Of a DNA stretch of 38,311 nt, positions 24,630 to 33,040 are shown piece by piece (positions within the stretch are counted from its first letter, which is position 1; every line of letters begins with the position of its first letter). Position numbers and translations under genes: made by a program. The DNA lies in contig CABRZP010000017.1 of assembly GCA_902475545.1 (NCBI GenBank), positions 1-38,311 of the forward strand, read 5' to 3'. The notes beneath the pieces are model-generated. The model searched no databases, was not told the DNA's origin, and saw nothing but the letters and a program-made list of their open reading frames with translations. The DNA comes from an uncultured bacterium. Lineage in GTDB: Bacteria > Cyanobacteriota > Vampirovibrionia > Gastranaerophilales > Gastranaerophilaceae.

Positions 24630-25246
24630 AGAGGGACATGATCTGAATATACAAGACTTGCCCAGTTTTCGAAATAACTAATTTGAGTAGCACTACCGGT
24701 TCTTATAAATATTTTTGGAAGTTTATCTGCTGAAATATCAAGAGCAGCACAGATAGCAGCTTGAATAATATCGGGATGAGTAACTATAATAATACGATTT
24801 CCAATATTTTGTTCCACAACATCATCAATTACTTTTTTTACACGTTCAATAAAATCAACTGAATTTTCAACATTATCAGGAGCGGTAGCCGGATTTGCCA
24901 AAATATCCGCAAATCCATCAGGATATTTTTTTAAAATCTGTGATACAGTTTGACCGTTCCAATCCCCAAAAGATCTTTGCTTCAATTCATCAAGAACAAC
25001 ATAATCCTTTTTAAACAATTTTGAAATCATCATAGCTGATTGTATAGTTCTAATAGATGGCGAAGTATAAATAACATCATTTTTAACGCCTCGAGCTTTT
25101 AAATATTTAGTTAATGTTTCAATTTCTTCCACGCCAAGTTCAGACAATGGGGGATAATTTCCCGCATCAGAAAATCTACCTTCTTCTGAATAAATTGTTG
25201 CACCATGAGATATAAAAGTAATTTTACATTTTCTATTGAAATACAT
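24626..25246 (-). CDS. Histidine-phosphatase-superfamily protein with altered active site
   Basis: The 206 residues show the phosphoglycerate-mutase-like fold in order: ISHGAT (12-17), PLSELG near 33-38, TSPSIRTIQSA (61-71), LKQRSFGDWNG (88-98) and VTHPDII (155-161). His14, Arg66 and His157 of the catalytic set remain. The arginine of the usual RHG is Ser13, and the glutamate of the usual LRExxFGxW is Gln90. Both changes hit phosphate-binding or proton-donor positions, so activity may be altered or lost. GAGGG precedes the ATG. It is convergent with the radical SAM gene, the two stop codons overlapping. Confidence 0.82.
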   Translation of the reverse strand: MYFNRKCKITFISHGATIYSEEGRFSDAGNYPPLSELGVEEIETLTKYLKARGVKNDVIYTSPSIRTIQSAMMISKLFKKDYVVLDELKQRSFGDWNGQTVSQILKKYPDGFADILANPATAPDNVENSVDFIERVKKVIDDVVEQNIGNRIIIVTHPDIIQAAICAALDISADKLPKIFIRTGSATQISYFENWASLVYSDHVPL

Positions 25247-25326
25247 ACTTGCCCTCTTTTATTTACATTATAGCATAGATTTTGTTTTTGCGTTAGTATT
25301 AGAATAATAAATAAGGAGATAATAAG

Positions 25327-25824
25327 ATGAAGGGAAAAGCATTCAAATTCGGAGATAACATTTCAACAGACCACATTGCACCGGGTAGATTATACCATTT
25401 GAGGTCTGATTTAAATGAGTTTGCCAAACATGTGCTTGAAGATGCAGACGAAACATTTGCAACAAGAATGAAAAAAGGTGATTTTGTTGTTGCCGGAAGT
25501 AATTTTGGTCTGGGTTCTTCCAGAGAGCATGCACCACTTATCATGAAAATCGCAGGAGTTGGTGCAGTATTAGCTAAATCTTTCGCAAGAATCTTTTACC
25601 GCAATGCCATAAATATCGGACTACTTGCAATTGAATGTGACACTGATTCTATAGACGAAGGTGATGAATTAGAACTTGATATAGAAAAAGGTATTATTAC
25701 AAACCTTACAAATGGAACAATTATTCAAATAGAACCGCTTCCGCCTGTTATGATAAAACTACTTGAGGATGGCGGATTAGTTGAGCATATTAAGAAGAAT
25801 GGGGACTTTAAACTTACGGATTAA
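25327..25824 (+). CDS. leuD: 3-Isopropylmalate dehydratase / homoaconitase small subunit
   Basis: This is the swivel-domain subunit of the LeuCD-type (de)hydratase that isomerises 2- and 3-isopropylmalate in leucine synthesis. The 165 residues are typical of the shorter archaeal/bacterial class. Motifs are FGDNISTDHIAPGRLYHLRS (8-27), GSNFGLGSSREHAP (58-71) and AKSFARIFYRNAINIGL. Two details differ from the commonest form: the recognition loop reads YHLRS, and GLGSS replaces GCGSS. An Arg in this loop is known from homoaconitase-type subunits, so the substrate is uncertain. The large subunit is not beside it. AAGGAGAT precedes the ATG. Confidence 0.88.
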   Translation: MKGKAFKFGDNISTDHIAPGRLYHLRSDLNEFAKHVLEDADETFATRMKKGDFVVAGSNFGLGSSREHAPLIMKIAGVGAVLAKSFARIFYRNAINIGLLAIECDTDSIDEGDELELDIEKGIITNLTNGTIIQIEPLPPVMIKLLEDGGLVEHIKKNGDFKLTD

Positions 25825-25920
25825 GTCGTAGAGTATTACTATAACAGTTCAAGAACTTAATATATTTGATTAATTTAAAATTAATTATATTCTTAAAGAA
25901 ACTAGACAAGAGGAGAAAAC

Positions 25921-27213
25921 ATGAATATTCAAGAACGTATGGATTTTATAAATGGTATTATAAAAAATATCGCAAACTTTATACAACAAAATGAAGAAAT
26001 AAAAGCAGACTTCAATGAATATATACAAACTATAGGTGCAAATAGCAGAAATCCTGTTCCTTTGCAGACAGCATGCTTTACATATATCCTTGAACGAAAT
26101 CTTGGAGAAGATATGAAAAGTATTCCTGAATTATATTTAGAAAACACTAAGGGATTAGACAAAGATACAAAAGACATTGTTGAAGCGATAAACAATTCCA
26201 TTTCTTCTGTATTTGAAATCAAAAAAGTGACTAAAACAGGTTTTGACCTCTTAAACATAGTTAATGAACGCAGATATATGATTACCTCTCTAATGAAAAT
26301 GACCGCATTCAGAGGCATTGGTGCAGGTGACTTTATTATTGCAAGAATAGTTAATATTAAAGGAGATTACTTCCTTCTTGAAATTTCAGGGGTATTACCG
26401 GCTTCAAGAAAAGATGATGCTTACAGATTTGCTGTAGCAAAAATTATTCAAAATCCGGAATTAGTTTACCTGGACAACCCTGATAAACAAAAAGAGATTG
26501 AAGAAGATGTTGCAGATATTTACAAAAAATTTGTTGAATTTTTCGGAACTACAGAAATTATTACTACAAACAGATTTGCCGATGATTTAATCGGGATATT
26601 TAATGATTACACAGAAGAGGGTACAAAGGCTGAATTTAAAGAATTAATTCAGGAACCGGAACATTACCAATTCTTTAACGTATCCGAATTCAATAATTCT
26701 TATGATAATTTCTTAGAAAACTCTCTTGGAGGTTTTTCTTCTCACAAAGAAACTTACGATGTAGGTATTATCTATGACGAAGAATTAGGTCTATATGCTA
26801 TTCCGTTCTACGGAACTTTTAATAAAATTTTGGAAGTAAAAGATTATACAAAAGTACTGAATTATGATGCTTGTATTAAATACTTCTTACAAAATGATAA
26901 GTATTCGGCAAATCTAATCAGATTAGTAGCTTCAAAACATAAAAACTTTATGGAAATCGTTAATGCTGTATTAGGCAAAAACTATACACTTGAAGAATTA
27001 CTAAAAAAATATAAAAGAAGATATGTTGATAACAAAATTATTTCATCAACTACAGTATTGTATCGTTCAAATGCTTTTTCCGGAACTCTGGGTATTATAG
27101 AAGAAAACGAAAACAGACCGGAAATTGATACAACTCAAAAAATTGGAAGAAACGACCCTTGTCCTTGCGGAAGCGGCAAAAAATATAAAAAATGCTGCGG
27201 AGCAAACGTATAA
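25921..27213 (+). CDS. SEC-C motif protein of unknown function
   Basis: The last 23 of 430 residues form a SEC-C zinc motif, RNDPCPCGSGKKYKKCCG, with Cys414, Cys416, Cys425 and Cys426. In SecA this motif binds SecB and ribosomes. The remaining 400 residues are mixed helix/strand and match no family I recognise; there is no Walker A or helicase motif, so this is not SecA. No signal peptide is seen. GAGGAG precedes the ATG. It lies 15 bases upstream of recN and may share its transcript. A role as a metal-dependent adaptor is an inference from the motif. Confidence 0.78.
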   Translation: MNIQERMDFINGIIKNIANFIQQNEEIKADFNEYIQTIGANSRNPVPLQTACFTYILERNLGEDMKSIPELYLENTKGLDKDTKDIVEAINNSISSVFEIKKVTKTGFDLLNIVNERRYMITSLMKMTAFRGIGAGDFIIARIVNIKGDYFLLEISGVLPASRKDDAYRFAVAKIIQNPELVYLDNPDKQKEIEEDVADIYKKFVEFFGTTEIITTNRFADDLIGIFNDYTEEGTKAEFKELIQEPEHYQFFNVSEFNNSYDNFLENSLGGFSSHKETYDVGIIYDEELGLYAIPFYGTFNKILEVKDYTKVLNYDACIKYFLQNDKYSANLIRLVASKHKNFMEIVNAVLGKNYTLEELLKKYKRRYVDNKIISSTTVLYRSNAFSGTLGIIEENENRPEIDTTQKIGRNDPCPCGSGKKYKKCCGANV

Positions 27214-27228
27214 TACAAATTAAGAAAA

Positions 27229-28878
27229 ATGATTAAACAATTAAAGCTAAAAGATTATATTTTAATAGACGAACTTTGTGCCAATTTCGACAATAAACTC
27301 AATATAATTACAGGCGAAACGGGTGCAGGGAAAAGTATACTTTTAAATGCAATTGATTTAGTTTTTTCTTCCAGAGTATCAAAAGATGTTATAAAAACAG
27401 GTTGCGATAAAGCCGTAATTGAAGTTGTTCTGGAGAATACAAAACATGATTTGTCAAAACTGTTTGAAGAAAACGGTATTGACAATCTTGGTTCTGAAAT
27501 AATTATCACAAAAGAAATTACCCAAAGTTCAGTTCGTTCACGAATTAATGGAACTATGGTAAATCAAGAACTTTTAAAAAGTTTAAGAACTCTATTTGTG
27601 GATATTCATTCTCAACACCAGACATACACGTTCTTACAACCTCAATATCACATCAATCTTTTGGATTCTTACGCTAAAGATGTATACGGACAAACTCTTT
27701 CAAAATATAAAGAAGAATTTAAAAGCTATGAAAGCCTTCTTTCTCAATTGGAGGAAGCAAAAAATTCTGCAAATGCAACAGAATCACAAATTGAATTTTT
27801 AAAATTTCAAATAAATGAAATCGAAGAAGCTAATATTCAAAGTAATAACGAAGATGAAGAGCTTTCAAATGAACTTGAAGTACTGGCAAATGCAGAAAAG
27901 CTAAAAGAGCTTACCGGCAGCTCTTACTGGGCAATAAATGGAGATGACGGTTCTATATTAGAAGCTCTTTCAAAGATTAAAGCTGACTTGTCCAAAGCCG
28001 CTTCTTTTGATTCAAATTTAGAAGAAATAAACCAACAATTTGTTGATACAATTGAAAATCTTAAAGATATTTCATCAACTCTGCGTAACTACAGCCAAAA
28101 TCTTGACAATGATACTCAACGTTTAGATGAAATACAAGAAAGACTATTTATATTCGATAAATTAAAAAGAAAATATGGCGGAACATTAGAAACAGTACTT
28201 GAAAATTACCAAAAATTTTCGGATGAATTAGCACAAATTGAATTTTCAACCCAAAATATAGATAAGTTAGAACAAGAGATTTCAACAAAAAAAGAAGAAC
28301 TAAAAATATTAGCAAACGAAATAAGTGAAAATCGAAAAAACTATGCTGAAGTCTTATCAGTGCTTATTCAAGATAAACTTGCCGTTTTAGAACTGCCTAA
28401 AGCAAGATTTGCTATTCAAATAACCCCAAAAGAACTTTCTGCAAACGGTATTGATAATGTTGAATTCATGATTTCAACAAATGTTTCAGAAAGCCTAAAA
28501 CCCCTTGCTAAAGTTGCATCAGGCGGAGAGATTTCAAGAGTAATGCTCGCCATAAAAGCAATATTTGCACAAAATGATGACATCGATACTGTTATTTTTG
28601 ATGAGATTGACACAGGAATTTCCGGCAAAGCGTCCCAATCCGTTGCTGATGAAATTGTAGAATTAAGCAAATCTCATCAAATCATAGTTATTACCCATCA
28701 GGCAATAATTGCTTCAAAATCAGATAAACATTTTTATGTCAGAAAATCTCAAGAAGATGAAACAAAAGTTGAAGTATATGTACTGACTGGAGATAACAAA
28801 ATAAAAGCTTTAGCAGAACTTGCAGGCGGAGAAATAAACGAACAGTCAATCGAATTTGCAAAATCATTGCTTGCATAA
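27229..28878 (+). CDS. recN: DNA repair protein RecN
   Basis: This is an SMC-like ATPase that acts at DNA double-strand breaks. The 549 residues match the family. Walker A GETGAGKS is at 29-36. Long coiled coils (about 155-370) separate the two ATPase halves. The signature VASGGEISRVMLAIKAIFA is near 425, and Walker B VIFDEIDTGISG near 460, followed by the VITHQA H-loop region. The N-terminal LKDYILIDEL is typical of RecN. The ATG at 27229 has only a weak AAGAA upstream, 15 bases after the SEC-C gene, so coupled expression is likely. Confidence 0.96.
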   Translation: MIKQLKLKDYILIDELCANFDNKLNIITGETGAGKSILLNAIDLVFSSRVSKDVIKTGCDKAVIEVVLENTKHDLSKLFEENGIDNLGSEIIITKEITQSSVRSRINGTMVNQELLKSLRTLFVDIHSQHQTYTFLQPQYHINLLDSYAKDVYGQTLSKYKEEFKSYESLLSQLEEAKNSANATESQIEFLKFQINEIEEANIQSNNEDEELSNELEVLANAEKLKELTGSSYWAINGDDGSILEALSKIKADLSKAASFDSNLEEINQQFVDTIENLKDISSTLRNYSQNLDNDTQRLDEIQERLFIFDKLKRKYGGTLETVLENYQKFSDELAQIEFSTQNIDKLEQEISTKKEELKILANEISENRKNYAEVLSVLIQDKLAVLELPKARFAIQITPKELSANGIDNVEFMISTNVSESLKPLAKVASGGEISRVMLAIKAIFAQNDDIDTVIFDEIDTGISGKASQSVADEIVELSKSHQIIVITHQAIIASKSDKHFYVRKSQEDETKVEVYVLTGDNKIKALAELAGGEINEQSIEFAKSLLA

Positions 28879-28909
28879 AAAAATCGGTAAATAACGCCTT
28901 ATTTACCGA
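28877..28909 (-). terminator. Intrinsic terminator of the sigma-factor gene
   Basis: Arms 28884-28894 and 28899-28909 pair perfectly around CGCC. On the minus strand the stem is followed by seven T. The recN side has no T run, so it mainly serves the sigma gene. Confidence 0.8.
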
Positions 28910-28937
28910 CATGATGAGAAATGATGAATTATAACAA

Positions 28938-29855
28938 CTAGTTTTCTATGTAATCTTTAAAATGTTTCACTTTTGAATTATTCCTCATTTTTACAAGAGC
29001 CCCCTCTTCTATTTGGCGAATTCGTTCTTTTGAATATCCCATCTGACTACCAAGTTCAGCAAGCGTTTTAGGTTTCTCGGAATTAATACCAAATCGTGCA
29101 GAAATTACTGACTTTTCCCTATCAGACAAAGTATTAAATAATTCCGGAATTCCCATTTTCAAAAAATCATCTTGAGTCTGCTCTTCAGGTGAATTACACG
29201 ATTTATCCTGAATATAATCCCCCAAACATAAATCCTCTGTAACTGCGGTTTCAAGACTAACCGGTTCTAATATGATTGATTGTTTTATTTTCCTTAGTTT
29301 TGCAATACTCAATTTTAAATAGTCAGCCATTTCCTCATCGGTTGGGGTTCGGTCAAGCTTATTTGACAAATAAGACAAGGCAGATTTATATTTACGAATT
29401 TTATCAGCCATGTGAACCGGTATACGTATGGTTCTGGAATGATTAGCAATAGCTCGGATTATAGATTGCTTTATCCACCATGTAGCATACGTTGAAAATT
29501 TAAAATTCTTTGAATAATCAAACTTTTCAGCTGCACGAATTAAGCCAATAGAGCCTTCCTGAACTAAATCCATAAAAAGCACACCTTGCCCTATATACCT
29601 TTTTGCAATACTTACTACAAGCCTTAAATTTGCTTGTATAAGCTTTCGTTTTGCAATCTCATCTTTATCTTCCTTTATCAACTTGCCCAAATTACGTTCT
29701 TCATCAGATTTCAGCAGCTTAATCTTACCTATTTCTTTTAGATAAACCTGCAAAACATCTTCCTCATGTGCGATTGCACTAAATGTTTTTATATCTTCAA
29801 AACTTTCATCAGTATCAACATTAAAATTATCAATAACTTCTAAATTTAATGACAC
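28938..29855 (-). CDS. RNA polymerase sigma factor, RpoD/SigA group
   Basis: The protein has 305 residues. Region 1.2 begins near VLQVYLKEIGKI; region 2 contains NLRLVVSIAKRYIGQG, FMDLVQEGSIGLIRAAEKFD and FSTYATWWIKQSIIRAI (2.1-2.4); region 3 starts with RTIRIPVHMADKI; region 4 ends with the helix-turn-helix LAELGSQMGYSKERIRQIEE, which contacts the -35 box. Region 1.1 is essentially absent, as in short primary or group 2 sigma factors. Whether it is the housekeeping factor cannot be settled here. The GTG at 29855 is preferred over an in-frame GTG at 29867, because GGAGGG is well spaced only for the former. Confidence 0.92.
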   Translation of the reverse strand: MSLNLEVIDNFNVDTDESFEDIKTFSAIAHEEDVLQVYLKEIGKIKLLKSDEERNLGKLIKEDKDEIAKRKLIQANLRLVVSIAKRYIGQGVLFMDLVQEGSIGLIRAAEKFDYSKNFKFSTYATWWIKQSIIRAIANHSRTIRIPVHMADKIRKYKSALSYLSNKLDRTPTDEEMADYLKLSIAKLRKIKQSIILEPVSLETAVTEDLCLGDYIQDKSCNSPEEQTQDDFLKMGIPELFNTLSDREKSVISARFGINSEKPKTLAELGSQMGYSKERIRQIEEGALVKMRNNSKVKHFKDYIEN

Positions 29856-29943
29856 AACACCCTCCACGCTATATTTATAAATCCACTTACTAACTACTTA
29901 ACTTTAATGACGAAAAAAATAAAAAAAAGTTTCAACAAGATGC

Positions 29944-29972
29944 TTGACATTAAAATTTGTTCTTGGTATTAT
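29944..29972 (+). promoter_or_regulatory. Promoter of tRNA-Val
   Basis: TTGACA (29944-29949), 17 bases, then TATTAT (29967-29972). The start point would be near 29979, leaving a 70-base leader with a small GAGG-GTAA-CCTC hairpin before the tRNA. Confidence 0.8.
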
Positions 29973-30048
29973 AAATCTTGCAAAGAGGGTAACCTCAAGA
30001 GAGGGAAAACTTCAAATCACACTAGTAACGAAATTAAATAGTTTAATT

Positions 30049-30124
30049 GGGTGTTTAGCTCAGTTGGTAGAGCGTCTCCCTTACAAGGAGAGGGTCGGGG
30101 GTTCAAGTCCCTCAACACCCACCA
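30049..30124 (+). tRNA. tRNA-Val (anticodon UAC)
   Basis: The 76-base sequence folds as a class I tRNA: acceptor GGGTGTT/AACACCC, D-arm AGCTCAGTTGGTAGAGC, anticodon stem TCTCC/GGAGA around CTTACAA giving TAC, and T-loop GTTCAAGTC. Discriminator A and CCA are encoded, unlike the tRNA-Leu at 3615. Confidence 0.97.
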
Positions 30125-30130
30125 TTTATT

Positions 30131-30154
30131 AAGAACCTGTTAAGGTTCTTTTTT
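30131..30154 (+). terminator. Intrinsic terminator of tRNA-Val
   Basis: AAGAACCT (30131-30138) and AGGTTCTT (30143-30150) pair around GTTA and run into a T tract. Confidence 0.85.
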
Positions 30155-30200
30155 AATGACTTTTTAAATAAAATATTACACAACGATAAAATAAAAACTT

Positions 30201-30270
30201 TGTCATTCTGAATTCATTTCAGAATATTAATATAAGGTAAAGATGCCGAAACAAGTTCAGCATGACATTT
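30201..30270. repeat. Imperfect intergenic palindrome (REP/MITE-like)
   Basis: TGTCATTCTGAA...TTTCAGAAT on the left matches the complement of GATGCCGAAACAAGTTCAGCATGACA on the right with a few mismatches, giving a stem of about 25 pairs with an AT-rich loop. A diverged half-copy lies at 18686-18712. It has no coding capacity, lies after tRNA-Val, and could also terminate the minus-strand gene at 30307. Confidence 0.65.
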
Positions 30271-30306
30271 TTATTATGTTGCAAAATTTTCATCTTTAGC
30301 AAAATA

Positions 30307-30705
30307 TTATTTAATCATTAGTTTAGTTGCCTGAATTGCAGATTCACAAGACACAGGAAGAGATAGTAACATGTTATATATTTGATTTTTTGCTGCTGGC
30401 TGTTTTGATTTATCCAGCATATAATATGCGGTAGTTAATACATTTAATCTATCACAATCAGGTTTAGGAGTAGTTCTAAAATATTGCATACAATTTGGAT
30501 ACAAAGAATCCAGATAGCTAGCCTGTTCATCTAATAAAGATTCCGCTTCATCTAAGTTAGAAGATTGCGAAGACATTAAATTTAAAGCCTTATTTTGAAA
30601 ATATCTTGATTTAGCTCGAAATTCATCAGCCGTAGGACAATATGCAGCACTTGCAATATTGTTAAATACTAACAGCACTGCCATAATAAAAAATAGATTT
30701 TTCAC
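30307..30705 (-). CDS. Small secreted four-cysteine protein
   Basis: The 132-residue product has a clear signal peptide (1-20, ending ASA, then AYCPT). The mature part is helical, with four cysteines (AYCPT, PNCMQ, PDCDR and VSCES) that could form two disulfides after export. No catalytic motif or lipobox is seen. It follows the lipoprotein gene by 17 bases, so the two form a likely operon. The family is not recognised. Confidence 0.7.
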   Translation of the reverse strand: MKNLFFIMAVLLVFNNIASAAYCPTADEFRAKSRYFQNKALNLMSSQSSNLDEAESLLDEQASYLDSLYPNCMQYFRTTPKPDCDRLNVLTTAYYMLDKSKQPAAKNQIYNMLLSLPVSCESAIQATKLMIK

Positions 30706-30722
30706 AATAATCTCCTAATTAT

Positions 30723-31598
30723 TTAAATAACATTATTACCCGAATCCGGACGTTTTTGAGCATCATGCTTAACAATTTTTCTTGCGAGAAGAACTAATAA
30801 AGCAATAAACACAAAAATCATAAATGAAATAGCCCATCCGCTATATCTAACATATTGAAGCTTAATCTCAACCGGTTTATTTTTATCTATAGCCCAAGAA
30901 TATACCATTCCTGAAACACTATCCGCATTATTATAAGATGCAAAAGCCGGAGTTTTTATGCTAAACGAAATTTTTAAATTATTTTCACTAACATTATTCT
31001 GCTCTGCCGCTTCTTCTTTTGCAGTTTTTTCTGTAAAATCCTTTGTTGCTTCATCTAAATTAGAAATAAAATCTTCTCTATCCGAAGCAGTTTCCAACTC
31101 TGTTAAATCACCATATTTTTGATAATATTCCGGATTTAAACCTTTATCAGCGATTTTAGTAGCACTTTTTTTCTTAGCTTTTTCAATTCTTCCAGCTTGT
31201 TTTGAATAGTCGTATGTTAAATCAACATTATAAGATGTTATTAAAAAGTTCTTTTTAATTTCAATAAATTTGCCACTTTTCAAATTTGATTTAAACCCTA
31301 AAGAGGAAAGATCCAAATCTGTTTTTTCCAAATTTTTAACACTTTTAACAGCAGTAATTGTAGACAAATTAGAGCTATAAGCATTTTCTACCTTAAACAT
31401 AGGATCTAAAAATTTATCATAATTCTCAACAACAGTTGCAGAAACCTCATCCGAAAGATTTGCAAGGTTTCCATCATAAGTAAGTGATGATGCAACAGAA
31501 GCTGATTTATCGTTATTTATTGTAATTTGTGTATCAATATTTGTACAACCGCATAACATTGGGATAAGAACCAATAAAGATACTATAACTTTTTTCAT
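30723..31598 (-). CDS. Lipoprotein with DUF3153/LppM-like domain and C-terminal membrane span
   Basis: The 291 residues begin with a lipoprotein signal ending LCGC, so Cys18 would be lipidated. The region after it (IDTQITINNDKSASVASSL) recalls the opening of LppM/DUF3153 lipoproteins of Cyanobacteria and Actinobacteria; the assignment is by eye. A Lys/Glu-rich helical insert (about 130-200) precedes further strands, a transmembrane helix (about 250-272) and a basic tail. ATG at 31598 is chosen because GGAGGAG lies just upstream; an in-frame TTG at 31613 would put that site inside the gene. It is probably co-transcribed with the small secreted protein after it. Confidence 0.7.
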   Translation of the reverse strand: MKKVIVSLLVLIPMLCGCTNIDTQITINNDKSASVASSLTYDGNLANLSDEVSATVVENYDKFLDPMFKVENAYSSNLSTITAVKSVKNLEKTDLDLSSLGFKSNLKSGKFIEIKKNFLITSYNVDLTYDYSKQAGRIEKAKKKSATKIADKGLNPEYYQKYGDLTELETASDREDFISNLDEATKDFTEKTAKEEAAEQNNVSENNLKISFSIKTPAFASYNNADSVSGMVYSWAIDKNKPVEIKLQYVRYSGWAISFMIFVFIALLVLLARKIVKHDAQKRPDSGNNVI

Positions 31599-31678
31599 AA
31601 AATTCTCCTCCAATATAACATTAATTGCAATAATAACATATTTTTAACAGCATGTGAATTTATAAAGAATATTTAATA

Positions 31679-31684
31679 TATAAT
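31679..31684 (+). promoter_or_regulatory. -10 box six bases before the rlmD start codon
   Basis: A perfect TATAAT lies six bases before the ATG at 31691. No good -35 box and no Shine-Dalgarno sequence were seen. If used, the mRNA would begin at the start codon. Confidence 0.4.
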
Positions 31685-31690
31685 AAAATT

Positions 31691-33040
31691 ATGAAAATAA
31701 ATGACGAATATATTGTAGAAATAGAAAAACTTACAAATCTTGGTGCCGGACTATGCAAAATTGATGGCTTTGTAATATTTGTCAAAGATACTTGTCCTCA
31801 AGATAAAGTAAAAATAAAAATCACCAAGGTAAATAAAAATTTTGCAACAGGTAAATTAGTAGAAATAATTGAGCCATCACCTTATAGAATAAAACCAATG
31901 TGTCCGATACAAAAAGTTTGCGGAGCATGCCAGCTGCAATTTATTGACTATGACTATCAGCTCGATATTAAACAAGGAATTGTCGCAGAAACAATAAGAA
32001 ATATTGCAGGTATTGATATTAGTATACCAAAGACAATCGCATCTCCTGAAATAAAAAACTATCGTCATAAAATTCAATACCCTATATCTGAGACAAAGAA
32101 TTCTAAAAGGATTCTGGCAGGTTATTACAAACCTGAAACACACGAAATTGTAAATATAAAGTATTGTCCTATTCAACCGGAAGAATGTGATGAAATAATA
32201 GAATTTATACGACAAAAAGCCTTTGATTATGGCATAAGCGGCTACATTGAGAAAAAACACTCCGGAGATTTAAGACATGTAGTAATTAGAAGTTCCGCAA
32301 AAAATAATGATAAACTGGTAGTGCTTGTTGTTAATGCAACAAAGACATTTGAAAGATTAAACGATTTTGCAAAATGTATATTTGATGAATTTTCTAATAT
32401 AAAAGGAGTTTGCGTAAATTTTAATCCCCAAAAAACAAATGTCATTCTTGGTAAAAAAACAGAATGTATTTGCGGACAAGAATTTATTACCGAAGAAATA
32501 CTTGATAAAACTTTTAAAATAGGTGCCGACACCTTTTTCCAAATAAATCCTAAAAGTGCCGAAAACATTTTTAGATACGTAAAAAATTATATTAAAGATA
32601 AATTTGAATCTCCATTAGTTTTAGATGCTTATGCAGGAATTACATCATTTGGAATTTGTGTTTCTGATGTCTGCAAAAAAGTTGTAAGTGTAGAAGAAAA
32701 TGAAAATTCTTGCAGCCTAGCAAAAATTACAGCTCAAAATAATAACATAACAAATTTAGAAATCCATAATGAAGATGCAGCAGAATTCTTCAAAAATGAA
32801 AAACGACAATTTGATGTAGTCATTCTTGATCCGCCAAGAAAAGGCTGCACAAACACATCATTAGATGAAGCATTTAGACTGTGTAAGAACACAATAATAT
32901 ATGTTAGCTGTAATCCGGCTACACTTGCTCGTGACTTAAAGTACTTAACAGAGAAAGGATGCTCCGTCCAATCAATTCAACCTTTTGATATGTTTCCACA
33001 TACCTACCATATTGAATGTGTTGCAATTATTCAACTTTAG
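31691..33040 (+). CDS. rlmD: 23S rRNA (uracil-C5)-methyltransferase, RlmD/RumA-type
   Basis: This SAM-dependent enzyme methylates C5 of a 23S rRNA uridine. The 449 residues start with a TRAM domain (about 1-62). The iron-sulfur cysteines Cys71, Cys77, Cys80 and Cys159 (KYCPIQ) follow. The methyltransferase domain shows FFQINP, VLDAYAGITSFGI (SAM binding), ILDPPRKGC and VSCNPATLARDL, where Cys407 is the catalytic nucleophile. The family also includes RlmC and RlmCD, so the exact uridine (U1939 or U747) is not certain. The 3' end overlaps the convergent gene by 14 bases. Confidence 0.93.
   Translation: MKINDEYIVEIEKLTNLGAGLCKIDGFVIFVKDTCPQDKVKIKITKVNKNFATGKLVEIIEPSPYRIKPMCPIQKVCGACQLQFIDYDYQLDIKQGIVAETIRNIAGIDISIPKTIASPEIKNYRHKIQYPISETKNSKRILAGYYKPETHEIVNIKYCPIQPEECDEIIEFIRQKAFDYGISGYIEKKHSGDLRHVVIRSSAKNNDKLVVLVVNATKTFERLNDFAKCIFDEFSNIKGVCVNFNPQKTNVILGKKTECICGQEFITEEILDKTFKIGADTFFQINPKSAENIFRYVKNYIKDKFESPLVLDAYAGITSFGICVSDVCKKVVSVEENENSCSLAKITAQNNNITNLEIHNEDAAEFFKNEKRQFDVVILDPPRKGCTNTSLDEAFRLCKNTIIYVSCNPATLARDLKYLTEKGCSVQSIQPFDMFPHTYHIECVAIIQL

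Noticed and set aside
25921..27213. SecA paralogue
   Set aside because: Only the terminal SEC-C motif is shared. Walker A, DEAD-type and preprotein cross-linking motifs are absent and the length is half.
29944..30132. 62-codon open frame on the plus strand
   Set aside because: It covers the promoter, leader and whole of tRNA-Val, so it is not a protein gene.
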